Origin: Chroococcus sp. CMT-3BRIN-NPC107
GTDB taxonomy: Bacteria; Cyanobacteriota; Cyanobacteriia; Cyanobacteriales; Chroococcidiopsidaceae
Length of the DNA stretch: 51,351 nt
Direction of reading: 5' to 3'
Assembly: GCA_019359635.1 (NCBI GenBank)
Contig: JAHHGY010000025.1
Location: 1-51,351, forward strand
Part shown: piece after piece, positions 18,197 to 26,856 of the stretch
How positions within the stretch are numbered: position 1 is the first letter of the stretch
Layout: the number at the start of each line of letters is the position of its first letter
Translations under genes and position numbers: made by a program
The notes under the pieces: generated by a model
Seen by the model: only the letters and a program-made list of their open reading frames with translations
Database searches by the model: none
What the model was told of the DNA's origin: nothing

Positions 18197-18829
18197 TTGT
18201 ACGGAGCCGATCCTAAAGATAAGCATCCTATGAAAGGATTTCCCCAAATTTGCTTCATTCAAAACACCGTATCGAATCCCAATATAATCATTGGAAATTA
18301 CACCTATTACGACGATCCAGAAAATTCGGAAGACTTTGAACGTAATGTTTTGTACCATTTCCCCTTCATTGGCGATCGGCTAATTATTGGCAAGTTTTGT
18401 GCTTTGGCTAGAGGCGTAAAATTTATCATGAATGGTGCAAACCACAAGTTAGATGGGTTTTCAACATATCCGTTTGGGATATTCGGTAATGGCTGGGAAA
18501 AAGTCAACCCTCAGCTTAAAGAACTATCATACAAAGGAGACACAGTTATTGGTAATGATGTGTGGATTGGCTATGAAACAGTGATTATGCCGGGAGTGCA
18601 AGTAGGAGATGGAGCGATCGTTGCCGCAAAATCCGTAGTAGTAAGTGATATCCCGCCCTATACAATTTTTGGGGGCAATCCAGCCAAGTGTATTCGTCAA
18701 CGATTTAATGATGAAACTATTAGATCGTTACTTGAAATAGCTTGGTGGAATTGGGAAAGTGAAAAGATTACACACAATTTAGAGAAGATCGTCTCAGCAA
18801 ATATTGAAGCTTTGCTTGATTGTAAGTAG
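18197..18829 (+). CDS. Vat/CatB-type hexapeptide O-acetyltransferase
   Basis: The 210-residue protein is a left-handed beta-helix acyltransferase of the xenobiotic (Vat/CatB) group. Marks are MNGANHKLDGFSTYPF with the catalytic His of NGANH (about 77-81), GNDVWIGYETVIMPGV, VGDGAIVAAKSVVV and IFGGNPAKCIRQRF, plus the insertion loop of the family. Relatives acetylate streptogramin A or chloramphenicol, but chromosomal copies in environmental bacteria mostly have unknown acceptors, so a resistance role is not claimed. The start is TTG at 18197 with GGAG at 18187-18190; ATG further in would cut off the conserved opening. Confidence 0.85.
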   Translation: MYGADPKDKHPMKGFPQICFIQNTVSNPNIIIGNYTYYDDPENSEDFERNVLYHFPFIGDRLIIGKFCALARGVKFIMNGANHKLDGFSTYPFGIFGNGWEKVNPQLKELSYKGDTVIGNDVWIGYETVIMPGVQVGDGAIVAAKSVVVSDIPPYTIFGGNPAKCIRQRFNDETIRSLLEIAWWNWESEKITHNLEKIVSANIEALLDCK

Positions 18830-18896
18830 AAGATTAACATCGACAGCAAAATCAGACGTGATACTAAATCGCTCTTTTCCTATCTAAATCCAAAAA

Positions 18897-19271
18897 ATGA
18901 CTCAGTTATTTATCAGTTTAGGAGCAATCTTCGGCGGCTTATCCGTTGTTGCTGGAGCTTTTGCCACTCATGCCCTAAAATCAACCTTGAGTGCTAAAGC
19001 AATCGAGATTTTTGAAACGGCGGTAAGATATCAAATGTATCACGCGATCGCGCTACTAATTGTAGCTTTGTTACTACTGCGTACCGATTCGCCAACAATT
19101 TTAATTATTACTGGATGGGCTTTTACTGTTGGTATTGCGATATTTTCTGGTAGCTTATACGCCCTCAGTCTTACTGATATCAAAATCTTGGGCGCAATTA
19201 CCCCTTTGGGTGGTGTGGCGTTGATCGTCGGTTGGCTGTGTTTAGCTTATGCAGGCTTCAATATTAAATAA
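18897..19271 (+). CDS. DUF423 membrane protein
   Basis: The 124-residue protein has about four membrane helices and the DUF423 opening LFISLGAIFGGLSVVAGAFATHALK followed by TAVRYQMYHAIALL (each seen in short blocks). The family is widespread, inner-membrane and without known function. It starts at ATG 18897, 67 bases after the acetyltransferase. No functional link to its neighbours is evident. Confidence 0.88.
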   Translation: MTQLFISLGAIFGGLSVVAGAFATHALKSTLSAKAIEIFETAVRYQMYHAIALLIVALLLLRTDSPTILIITGWAFTVGIAIFSGSLYALSLTDIKILGAITPLGGVALIVGWLCLAYAGFNIK

Positions 19272-19414
19272 TTTGTTCTACATCTATCTTTGGTAGCGAC
19301 CTATACATCTATCTTTTGCAGGGTTAATTTAGGTAGTTTGATTGATTAAACCTAAGTTATTGCGGTGCAAACGCGCGATCGCTTAATCAGTAAAAAAATC
19401 AGACGTTTTTAATT

Positions 19415-19873
19415 ATGACCTTTGCTACCGACGAAAACACAAAGCAATCTCTAGAAACATTCAAAGGCTTCGATGTAGATACTCAATTAGCCGTTCTCTG
19501 GTTTGGTTATCTCGATCTCAAAGATAAACTAAATCCCGCCAATGCTGCTTCTGCTCAAGATACCGCCGGAGCGCTATACGATCGCATTAAATCAATGTCT
19601 CCTGAAGAACAATTGCAAGCGCAACGCGATATTGCTGGTAGTACAGATTCTGATATTAGCCGCAGCTACAGCGCTCTAAGTTCTAGCGGTAGATTGGATG
19701 TGTGGTTGCGTTTAGCTCAAGGTATGGATGAAGGGGTAATTATTCAAGTACCTTCCGACTATCAATTACCTTCAGAAACTGATGAATTTGTCAATCAAAT
19801 CAAACAACTCGACTTTGAACAACGCATCAATTTTATGCGGAGTCTAGTAGTTGAAATGGGTGCTAAATCCTAA
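19415..19873 (+). CDS. Helical carotenoid protein (OCP N-terminal domain homologue)
   Basis: The 152-residue protein is the all-helical carotenoid-binding domain alone. It has DVDTQLAVLWFGYLDLKDKLNP near 20-41, SMSPEEQLQAQRDI and RSYSALSSSGRLDVWLRLAQGM in adjoining blocks. A full OCP has about 320 residues with an NTF2-like C-terminal domain, which is absent here. HCPs bind a keto-carotenoid; depending on clade they quench singlet oxygen or phycobilisome energy, or serve unknown roles. The clade cannot be set by eye. No FRP, CTDH or carotenoid ketolase gene is in the window. The 143-base upstream gap should hold its promoter, and a strong bidirectional hairpin follows. Confidence 0.9.
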   Translation: MTFATDENTKQSLETFKGFDVDTQLAVLWFGYLDLKDKLNPANAASAQDTAGALYDRIKSMSPEEQLQAQRDIAGSTDSDISRSYSALSSSGRLDVWLRLAQGMDEGVIIQVPSDYQLPSETDEFVNQIKQLDFEQRINFMRSLVVEMGAKS

Positions 19874-19894
19874 GATTATTTGTATAAAGCTAAG

Positions 19895-19939
19895 GCAGAA
19901 AATCTAAAGAAATATCTAAATTATTTCTTGATTTTCTGC
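19895..19939. terminator. Bidirectional hairpin between the carotenoid protein and the SirB1-like gene
   Basis: GCAGAAAATC at 19895 pairs with GATTTTCTGC ending at 19939. The stem continues through GAAATA and TATTTC-type pairing with two bulges. The stem lies between two convergent genes and has A/T-rich flanks on both sides, so it likely serves both. Confidence 0.65.
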
Positions 19940-19973
19940 ATTCTTACTATTAGGTATAGAGGAAAGTTAATTC

Positions 19974-20798
19974 TTAGCCATTGTTATCTAGCTGTTTTAG
20001 CAAGCGTCTAATGACTGGCGCATCTTGAGCATCAGGAGCTTTTTGTAAGTAGGTTTCAAAATCCTTTACTGCCGCTACCCAGCGCCCAGTTTGATAGTAC
20101 ATTAAGCCGCGATCGCGTATTTCTACAGCAACGTTGGGAAATAATAATAAAAGGCGTTCAACGGCGGCTAAGGCTTTTTCTAACTGCTGATTGTTGAGAT
20201 AAATTGCTTTTAGATTGCTTAATATTCTGGCTAAAAATTGCCGATTGCTTACTGTTGCTAAAAACTCTGATTGCATAGTTATCGGCTGCCCGTAAACTTG
20301 CATAATTCGCTCTTGACAATCTTCAATAAATAGTATGTCACCGCGATTGAAAGGATCTACAAATATTTCCATTTCTTCACCTTGAGGACGAATCAAAAAA
20401 TGTCCCGGCATTCCTACCCCTACCATCGGGAATTTGATGCGCTTGGCGATTTCTAAGTAAATCAATGATAGAGTAATTGGAATCCCTACCCGACGCTCAA
20501 TTACTTTGTTCAGAAAGCTGTTACAAGGATCGTAGTAGTTAATAACATTACCGCTAAATTTTAATTCATCGTATAAATAACTGTTAATAGTCTGAATAAT
20601 TTTTAGGGGATAATTTTGTTTTGGCAAGCGCTCGATTACGTCCGATGCCATATTATCTAGAATATTAAGATAGTCAATTACATTTAAGTTGGGGTAGTCT
20701 TCTTGAGCTATGTACAAGGCAGATATTGCTAGCTCGATTTGCTCGTCTGATTTATTGATTTCTTGTTGGAATAATTGCCGCGATCGCAAATCACTCAT
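19974..20798 (-). CDS. SirB1/transglutaminase-like protein with TPR repeats
   Basis: About 274 residues from ATG 20796-20798; a further nine codons upstream are open but relatives start near this ATG. The N-terminal half is a Transglut_core2 (SirB1) domain with FLNKVIERRVGIPITLSLIYLEIAKR and GVGMPGHFLIR, each in shorter blocks. The C-terminal half has TPR-like helices (LEKALAAVERLLLLFPN, then KDFETYLQKAPDAQDAP). The family is common in cyanobacteria and proteobacteria, and its biochemical role is unsettled. It is convergent with the carotenoid protein gene and lies about 660 bases from the divergent oxidase gene. Confidence 0.85.
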   Translation of the reverse strand: MSDLRSRQLFQQEINKSDEQIELAISALYIAQEDYPNLNVIDYLNILDNMASDVIERLPKQNYPLKIIQTINSYLYDELKFSGNVINYYDPCNSFLNKVIERRVGIPITLSLIYLEIAKRIKFPMVGVGMPGHFLIRPQGEEMEIFVDPFNRGDILFIEDCQERIMQVYGQPITMQSEFLATVSNRQFLARILSNLKAIYLNNQQLEKALAAVERLLLLFPNVAVEIRDRGLMYYQTGRWVAAVKDFETYLQKAPDAQDAPVIRRLLKQLDNNG

Positions 20799-21459
20799 AA
20801 TTTGTATTTTTGCTATAATAATCAAACCAAAAACAGGCTTTTGTTATTTATGTTAGTATCATAAAATTAAATATGGATGCAATAAGATTACATCCGCATT
20901 TCTGACACCAAATAACTGCAACAAGTTATTCTTTTATTTCAATTTATCCTATTGCAAAGCCAAACATTTTACAGTTTATCTATGACTTACAACTGACTTT
21001 TGGTTAATACAGTAAAACTCTTGTACGAACTAAGTCTGCATTCGCTCTCATCCCGACAATAACTCATTGCTTGTAGTTATCGCGATCGCATTATTACTCT
21101 TAGTAAGAGTAATAATTTACTTGTCAGTTTTGAATCAGCCATCTATCCTATCACAAGTGTAGATATTTGTCTATTTGGGCTTTATATATTTTTAGAGTGC
21201 TAAATAGCTAGCTTGTTCCGTTACCTACTAACCGTTTAAATATTTATACTTTATTCTAGATTGCTTGCAATTGCGTTATTTGTCTAACTTAAAAATTTTT
21301 ATATTTTGAGCAAAGTTTATACATAAGTTAGACATAACTTAACCACTTAATCGTCATTAAGTTGTCACTATAAATAAGTGGGGTTAATAAATCTTTACTT
21401 AACCTTTTTCAGTAGATACAACTTAAATCCTTACGCGCCAAATAGAGAACACTGAGAGT
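20799..21459. other. Long intergenic region with a perfect palindrome
   Basis: This 660-base A/T-rich stretch between divergent genes holds no convincing protein. It contains a HIP1 site (21081-21089 region), the near-perfect dyad at 21090-21116, and several copies of ACTTAA-like words at 21330-21425 just before the oxidase gene. It should hold the promoters of both genes. Confidence 0.6.
21090..21116. promoter_or_regulatory. Perfect 13+1+13 dyad, candidate operator
   Basis: ATTATTACTCTTA (21090-21102), one G, then the exact complement TAAGAGTAATAAT (21104-21116). With a one-base centre it cannot form a normal RNA hairpin loop without losing pairs, so a binding site for a dimeric regulator is a better reading. 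It lies about 290 bases from the SirB1-like start and 345 bases from the oxidase start. Confidence 0.55.
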
Positions 21460-22962
21460 ATGACACCCATAACGAGACGACAAGCGCTCAAACTTGGAGC
21501 GCTTGCTGGCGGCTCATTGCTACTACCTGTTACGTTTCAAAGCCGTAGCTATGCAGGAGATGCTGGAAGCCCGAAAGTAACCCCCTTCACACTTCCATTT
21601 CGCGTTCCACCAGTGCTTAAACCCGTGCGGAGTGATAGCACTACAGACTACTACGAAATCACCATGAGAAAGGCTTCCGTAGAAATCTTACCGAAGCTGA
21701 AAACCGAAGTTTGGGCTTACAATGGCATCACTCCTGGTCCAACGATTAAACAAAATAAAGATCGGCGCTCCGTTGTCAGGTTTATAAATAATAGTGTAGG
21801 CGTTCCTACATCCGTTCACTTGCATGGCATGGCATCGCTGCCACAATACGACGGTTATGCTGAAGACTTAACAAAGCCAGGTCAATATAAAGATTATATT
21901 TATCCCAATAATCGCGCAGCTAGTTTGTGGTATCACGACCACGCTATTCATGCTACTGCCCGCAATGTTTACATGGGACTAGCAGGATTGTATTTGGTTC
22001 AAGACCAAGAAGAACTTAACTTGCCGTTGCCCAAAGGTGATTATGACGTTCCGTTGCTGATTCAAGACAAGCAGTTTAGCACCAGTGGTAAATTAATATT
22101 TGACGACCAAGGTGAAGATGGTCAATTCGGTGACGTTATTTTAGTTAACGGTGTACCTTGGCCCAAAATGCAGGTAGCAAATCGTAAGTATCGTTTCCGC
22201 ATCTTAAATGGTTCGCTTTCGCGTTCTTACGGTCTAGCCCTCAGCACTGGTGAGCCTTTAATTGTCATTGGTACAGATGCAGGTTTGATGAGTGCGCCCG
22301 TGCCTACCAAAGAAATGCGGATTGGCATGGCTGAACGTTATGAAGTAATAATCGACTTTTCTAAATACAAAGTCGGAACCAAAATCGTACTGAAAAATAA
22401 CCATCCGAAAAATAACGACGAGTACGACGGCACTGAAAATATCATGCAGTTCGAGGTAGTGCGGACAGAAAGCGACCCTAGTTCTATCCCTAGCACGCTG
22501 CGTTTTGTCCAACCTATTGCTGAGTCTTCCGCAGTCCGAACCCGTGAATTTAGATACGAACGCTCTAATGGTTTGTGGGTAATTAATGGAAAAATTTGGG
22601 ACAATCAACGCTTTGATGCCAATCCCAAGTTAGGTGATGTGGAAATTTGGAAGATATACAACAATGCTGGTGGTTGGTTTCACCCAATTCATATGCACCT
22701 ATTAGATATGCAACTCCTCGATCGCAATGGCGCACCTCCCTTTGCATACGAAAGAGGTTGGAAAGATGTCTTTTATGTAGGTGAAAATGAAACACTCAGA
22801 GTCATTGGTAAGTTTGGACCTAATTCAGGTACATATATGTCTCACTGTCATAATTCAGTCCACGAAGACCATGACATGATGAATCAATTTAAAGTGGGCG
22901 AAGCTACAGTAAATCTTACTTCTTTAGCGCCAGCTAAATCTCTCCCAGCACCAGCCCTGTAA
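21460..22962 (+). CDS. Tat-exported multicopper oxidase (CotA/bilirubin-oxidase-like)
   Basis: The 500-residue protein opens with a twin-arginine signal (TRRQALKLGALAGGSLLLP, Arg6-Arg7; likely cleavage after YAG near 32). The copper clusters are all present: HLHGM, WYHDHAIH, HPIHMH and HCHNSVHEDHDMM (462-474). The last carries Cys463, which joins T1 and T3 copper, and a Met in the T1 axial place. The enzyme should oxidise phenolic, bilin or metal substrates with reduction of oxygen to water, in the periplasm or on the cell surface; the substrate is unknown. The HExD-type C-terminal cluster recalls CotA and phenoxazinone-synthase relatives. The start has GAGAG nearby upstream. A HIP1-based hairpin follows. 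Confidence 0.9.
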   Translation: MTPITRRQALKLGALAGGSLLLPVTFQSRSYAGDAGSPKVTPFTLPFRVPPVLKPVRSDSTTDYYEITMRKASVEILPKLKTEVWAYNGITPGPTIKQNKDRRSVVRFINNSVGVPTSVHLHGMASLPQYDGYAEDLTKPGQYKDYIYPNNRAASLWYHDHAIHATARNVYMGLAGLYLVQDQEELNLPLPKGDYDVPLLIQDKQFSTSGKLIFDDQGEDGQFGDVILVNGVPWPKMQVANRKYRFRILNGSLSRSYGLALSTGEPLIVIGTDAGLMSAPVPTKEMRIGMAERYEVIIDFSKYKVGTKIVLKNNHPKNNDEYDGTENIMQFEVVRTESDPSSIPSTLRFVQPIAESSAVRTREFRYERSNGLWVINGKIWDNQRFDANPKLGDVEIWKIYNNAGGWFHPIHMHLLDMQLLDRNGAPPFAYERGWKDVFYVGENETLRVIGKFGPNSGTYMSHCHNSVHEDHDMMNQFKVGEATVNLTSLAPAKSLPAPAL

Positions 22963-22999
22963 AGGCACGATCGCGCTGCACGTAGTCTTATCCCGTAGC

Positions 23000-23042
23000 G
23001 CGATCGCCTATACGGAAATAACTTTCAATTATAGGCGATCGC
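23000..23042 (+). terminator. Hairpin built from two HIP1 sites after the oxidase gene
   Basis: GCGATCGCCTATA (23000-23012) and TATAGGCGATCGC (23030-23042) are perfect 13-base complements with a 17-base loop. The stem begins 38 bases after the oxidase stop. It is not followed by a strong T run. Confidence 0.5.
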
Positions 23043-23129
23043 TAAGTCAACTAATTATTTCTATAAAAACAGCCAATAGCTTGATAGTCAGTATTTTTTA
23101 GCTTTAACAAACTTACACCAAAGCGAAAC

Positions 23130-24848
23130 TTGATAAACAACTCAGTTTTAAAGATGCAAAACCATCATCGCTCAATCTGGCAACGCTTAAAAAACAGAGA
23201 AATAACCTGCGACCAAGCATTAAAAATATTGGTAGATGACCAAGGCGTTGTTAATTTAGAATTGCTCGATCCAGAAGTAAGCCAGAGATTTTTGCGCGAA
23301 TTTCCCGATCGCAAAACTCTACCTGCGGTAATTCCTTTGTTGTTGTGGCGTAATTGCTACTTTCTGGGTAGTTCTGTACCGCTAACTCCTGAGGCTATTA
23401 AAAAATTAAGCCAGCAGACTTTAACAGATATAAAATTTGTTCCCATTCAACATAAAAGCTACCGCTCCTGGGTACAAAGCCATAACCAAGTTGATAACAA
23501 TCGCCTACATTCTGCGCCTCTAGTGAATCCTTTGACTGGAGAAATAGAAAAAGAGCATATCCAAGAAGAAGACATTAGCGAATCAACAGAATTTTCTTTA
23601 TCAAAAGCCGCCGATCAAATTAGTAGAATTAAAGCAATTATTTCCAGCGCCTTGCGGAGTCGAGCAAGTGACATTCACTTAGAGCCGATGCCTAACGGGT
23701 TGAGAGTCCGGTATCGCATTGATGGCATTTTGCGAAATATTACAACTTTGCCCTTGGAAGTGAGCCGCAAAGCAATTATTGCGCTCAAAGTTATGTCTGA
23801 TATGGATATTTCAGAAAGTCGCCGTCCTCAAGACGCGAGAATTGGTGACAAATATATGTCAGAACAAAATGGCGAACAAGGGTTAGATATGCGAGTAAGC
23901 ACTTTGCCTTGTATTGGTGGAGAAAAAGCAGTAATTCGGCTTTTACCTAGAGAAAATAATTTCTCTAGTATTGAAGAATTAGGCTTTAGCGATCGCACCT
24001 TGGCAACTTATAAGCATTGGTTGCAGCAACCCCAAGGAATGATCATTTTTACAGGTCCCACCGGGTCAGGTAAAACTAGCACGCTTTATACCAGTTTGCA
24101 AAGACTGGCAAAAGAACACGTCAATTTGGTAACGGTAGAAAACCCTGTGGAATACGTGTTACCTGGGATTACTCAAACTCAAGTCCACGAGCCTGCGGGA
24201 ATGACTTTTGCGGCGGGTTTAAGAGCAATTTTGCGTCAAGATCCAGACATTATTATGATTGGAGAAATACGCGATCGCGAAACGGCGGAAACGGCGGTAA
24301 GAGCCGCTTTGACAGGACACTTGGTATTAACAACTTTGCATACTAATGACGCAATTAGTGCAATTCCACGTTTAAAAGACCTTTGCCCGGATGCGGGATT
24401 TATTAGCGACGCGCTTTTAGGGGTTGTAGCTCAACGTTTAGTCCGTAAAGTGTGTCCTCATTGTACGGAAAAGTATGCTCCGACAGAAGCAGATTTAAAG
24501 GTTTTAGGCTTGGATATGGAGCAAGAAAAATCAGATAATTGGAGACATGGAAAGGGCTGCCAAAAGTGCTTTAGTTCTGGATATTTGGGACGCGAAGCGC
24601 TTGTAGAACTACTAAATGTAGATGAAAATGTCCGGCGGATAATTTATGAAGGGACAATGACGCAATTGCAACACTATGTTAATGAAGTTAATTTTGATTC
24701 TTTTCGACTAGCTGCAATTAAAAAGGTGACTACAGGTGTAACAACGGTGCAAGAAATTCTGCGCGTTTTGCCTCATAGCTCTTTATATGCCAAACCTGTA
24801 AGTAGTCCCAAGTTGGAGCATCATATAAAGCTGGTAAGTGTAAATTAA
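23130..24848 (+). CDS. GspE/PilB-type secretion ATPase
   Basis: The 572-residue protein has a short N-terminal N1-like domain and a full type II/IV secretion ATPase core. The core includes the Walker A GPTGSGKTS near 308, an Asp box (PVEYVLPGITQTQVH), Walker B IIMIGEIRDRETAE and the His box GHLVLTTLHTND. A four-cysteine zinc site follows (VCPHC, then CQKC). The start is TTG at 23130 or ATG at 23154. Cyanobacterial PilB1 is about 670 residues, so this is the shorter paralogue type. No pilin, PilC or secretin gene is near. It could drive pilus extension or a competence-like system together with genes elsewhere. Confidence 0.87.
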   Translation: MINNSVLKMQNHHRSIWQRLKNREITCDQALKILVDDQGVVNLELLDPEVSQRFLREFPDRKTLPAVIPLLLWRNCYFLGSSVPLTPEAIKKLSQQTLTDIKFVPIQHKSYRSWVQSHNQVDNNRLHSAPLVNPLTGEIEKEHIQEEDISESTEFSLSKAADQISRIKAIISSALRSRASDIHLEPMPNGLRVRYRIDGILRNITTLPLEVSRKAIIALKVMSDMDISESRRPQDARIGDKYMSEQNGEQGLDMRVSTLPCIGGEKAVIRLLPRENNFSSIEELGFSDRTLATYKHWLQQPQGMIIFTGPTGSGKTSTLYTSLQRLAKEHVNLVTVENPVEYVLPGITQTQVHEPAGMTFAAGLRAILRQDPDIIMIGEIRDRETAETAVRAALTGHLVLTTLHTNDAISAIPRLKDLCPDAGFISDALLGVVAQRLVRKVCPHCTEKYAPTEADLKVLGLDMEQEKSDNWRHGKGCQKCFSSGYLGREALVELLNVDENVRRIIYEGTMTQLQHYVNEVNFDSFRLAAIKKVTTGVTTVQEILRVLPHSSLYAKPVSSPKLEHHIKLVSVN

Positions 24849-24896
24849 AAAAGTTCTGGTTCTAGGTTGAAGTGGATAATTTGAGGCGGAAAAAAT

Positions 24897-25634
24897 ATGT
24901 ATAAGTTTAGTCAGGCGATCGCTTTAACAGCAGCAATTGGTGTAAGTTTAATAGTTAGCAACACGGGAATTGCTCAAAATCACGGCGGACATCATTCTAT
25001 GCCTAGTCCATCAGTTACTCCCGAAAACGCAGAGATTTCTCGCGTTACCGAAAGTCATGTTAATGATGGACTAACTAAGCTGCATCAAAAAGATTACAAA
25101 GGTGCAATTGAAAGCTTTGGCAAAGCTATTGAAATGCAGTCTAATCATCATTTGGCGTATACCTATCGCGCGGATATTCACCTGTTGCTTAAAAATTATC
25201 AAGCCGCGATTGAAGACTATACCAAAGCAATTGAACTTAATCCTGCCCATTCTCATCTCCGCAATAGCCGGGGTGTCGCCTACACAGCTTTAGGCGATTA
25301 CAAACGTGCTATTGAAGACCATACCCAAGCAATTAGTATTTATCCTGAAGAAGGTGCGGGCTACCGTTATCGAGGAATTGCTTATGCTAAAGTTGGCGAA
25401 AATGAGAAAGCAATGGAAGACTTCAATAGTGCGATTTCTCGTAACGAAAGAGACGCAGAAGCTTACCTGGCTCGCGGTGAAGTTCACGCTAAGTTAAAAA
25501 ATCCTGAAAATGCGATCACTGATTATCAAAGGGCAGCTAAACTTTATTTAGCTCAGTCTAATCGAGTTGGCTATACTAAAGTTACAAACTTAACTAAACT
25601 GCTGCAACAAAATACTCCTCCAGCGTCTAAATAG
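24897..25634 (+). CDS. Exported TPR-repeat protein
   Basis: The 245-residue protein starts with a signal peptide (1-26, ending near GIAQN), then a His-rich short stretch (HGGHH). About five tetratricopeptide repeats follow from residue 50 (for example LHQKDYKGAIESFGKAIEM and YQAAIEDYTKAIELNPAH). It should be a periplasmic or lumenal protein-binding scaffold with unknown partner. It begins 48 bases after the ATPase gene, on the same strand. The His-rich patch beside the signal peptide could bind metal, which is only a guess. A classic terminator follows. Confidence 0.8.
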   Translation: MYKFSQAIALTAAIGVSLIVSNTGIAQNHGGHHSMPSPSVTPENAEISRVTESHVNDGLTKLHQKDYKGAIESFGKAIEMQSNHHLAYTYRADIHLLLKNYQAAIEDYTKAIELNPAHSHLRNSRGVAYTALGDYKRAIEDHTQAISIYPEEGAGYRYRGIAYAKVGENEKAMEDFNSAISRNERDAEAYLARGEVHAKLKNPENAITDYQRAAKLYLAQSNRVGYTKVTNLTKLLQQNTPPASK

Positions 25635-25657
25635 AAATATCATAAAACATTTTAGCT

Positions 25658-25690
25658 GCGCTCTAAAGATTGAACTTAGAGCGCTTTTTT
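25658..25690 (+). terminator. Rho-independent terminator after the TPR gene
   Basis: GCGCTCTAA (25658-25666) pairs perfectly with TTAGAGCGC (25676-25684) and six T follow. The hairpin lies 23 bases past the TPR stop. Confidence 0.85.
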
Positions 25691-25716
25691 ATAACTTGGG
25701 TTAGATTAGCGATCGC

Positions 25717-26016
25717 TTAATTGCCTTCTCCGTACAAATCGTCATCAAATTTTTTAATGGCAGCATTGTTGTAAGGGTTAACGGTCGCTACATTTTGTCT
25801 TATAGAATCTGCTCCTTCTGGAGCTTTTTCGCATAAACTATTAAGATTCCACGTTTTCCCATCGGGAGTTTGCAAGTAGCATAGTGGAGTTTCTCCTTCA
25901 GTTTGTGTCACAACCGTAGGCTCTGGTTGTGGAATGGGAGTATTACTAAAAGCTTCATCTACTATAATTAAACTTAAAGCAACAGATAAAAATAATAAAA
26001 TTAATTTCTTCATCAT
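25717..26016 (-). CDS. Small secreted protein of unknown function
   Basis: The 99-residue product has a clear signal peptide (MMKKLILLFLSVALSLIIV, cleavage near SNT at 24-26). The mature part of about 74 residues carries two Cys (CYLQTPDGKTWNLNSLCEK) that could form a disulphide and a Pro-rich start. The pattern CYLQTPDGKTWNLNSLC is seen in small cyanobacterial periplasmic proteins, but I do not recognise a named family. It is convergent with the TPR gene, and 250 bases separate it from the divergent PSI factor gene. Confidence 0.7.
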   Translation of the reverse strand: MMKKLILLFLSVALSLIIVDEAFSNTPIPQPEPTVVTQTEGETPLCYLQTPDGKTWNLNSLCEKAPEGADSIRQNVATVNPYNNAAIKKFDDDLYGEGN

Positions 26017-26271
26017 TTTTTAATAATAAGTTACATACCAACTAACCTAACAATTAGTTAATAATAAGTTTCTCTATCTAAAGCAGCAAATTAATTATAC
26101 AAAGATTGTTAGAAGCTTTTAGATGGCAGTGAGGGGATAGAATCAGTTGTCAAACTCAATTTAGCATTAGCTATAAATGAAAAATACAAACTGCATTTAA
26201 GTATAAAATTACTATAATTACTTTTACTGCTACTAATTGCAGCAATTTTTACCTAGCAGGCTAATTCTTTG

Positions 26272-26856
26272 ATGAATTTATTTAAAAAAAAATTGACTTT
26301 TATCAAGCAATATCTAACTTTTACGCTGATGTTAGTAATGTGCTTATTACTACTAGGAATGCCGATAGCTAATGCCGAAATTAATACCGATCGCTTTGAA
26401 GGCAATATTTTTGTGTTGTATGCTGGCAATGGATCGTTAATGCCGCCAAAAGTTACCTTAGCGCAATCTATAGCTGGAGCTAAACCAACGATATTAGTTT
26501 ACTACGTCGATGATAGTAGCGATTGCAAGCAGTACGCGATCGTTGTTTCTAATATGCAGGCTTTTTATGGACGTGCTGCCGACATTATACCTGTGAATGT
26601 AGACACAATTCCCGTACAAAGTAGCTACAAACCCACAGAAGCAGGCTATTACTACAAAGAGATAGTGCCGCAAGTTGTAATTTTAGATAAAGCCGGGAAG
26701 GTAGTACTTGACAAGCAAGGACAAGTACCCTACGAGGAAGTAGACGATAAACTACGCCAAGTATTTGACTTGCTACCTCGCTCGGAGTCAAAAGAATTGA
26801 AGCTACGTCCAATCAATGAATTTAACAACGAATTAGTGGAGCAATCGACAAAGTAG
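26272..26856 (+). CDS. Thioredoxin-fold thylakoid PSI accumulation factor
   Basis: About 194 residues from ATG 26272, which follows a TTG directly; the ATG is preferred. An N-terminal hydrophobic signal or anchor (15-37) ends at ANAE. The rest has a thioredoxin-like fold (NIFVLYAGNGSLMPPKVTLAQS, TILVYYVDDSSDCKQYA, VPQVVILDKAGKVV), with only a single Cys in the region where thioredoxin has CxxC. It resembles the lumen-facing protein needed for PSI accumulation in Synechocystis (slr1796 type). It likely acts in thylakoids on PSI assembly. Its end overlaps the convergent egtD by 24 bases, so antisense effects are possible. Confidence 0.72.
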   Translation: MNLFKKKLTFIKQYLTFTLMLVMCLLLLGMPIANAEINTDRFEGNIFVLYAGNGSLMPPKVTLAQSIAGAKPTILVYYVDDSSDCKQYAIVVSNMQAFYGRAADIIPVNVDTIPVQSSYKPTEAGYYYKEIVPQVVILDKAGKVVLDKQGQVPYEEVDDKLRQVFDLLPRSESKELKLRPINEFNNELVEQSTK

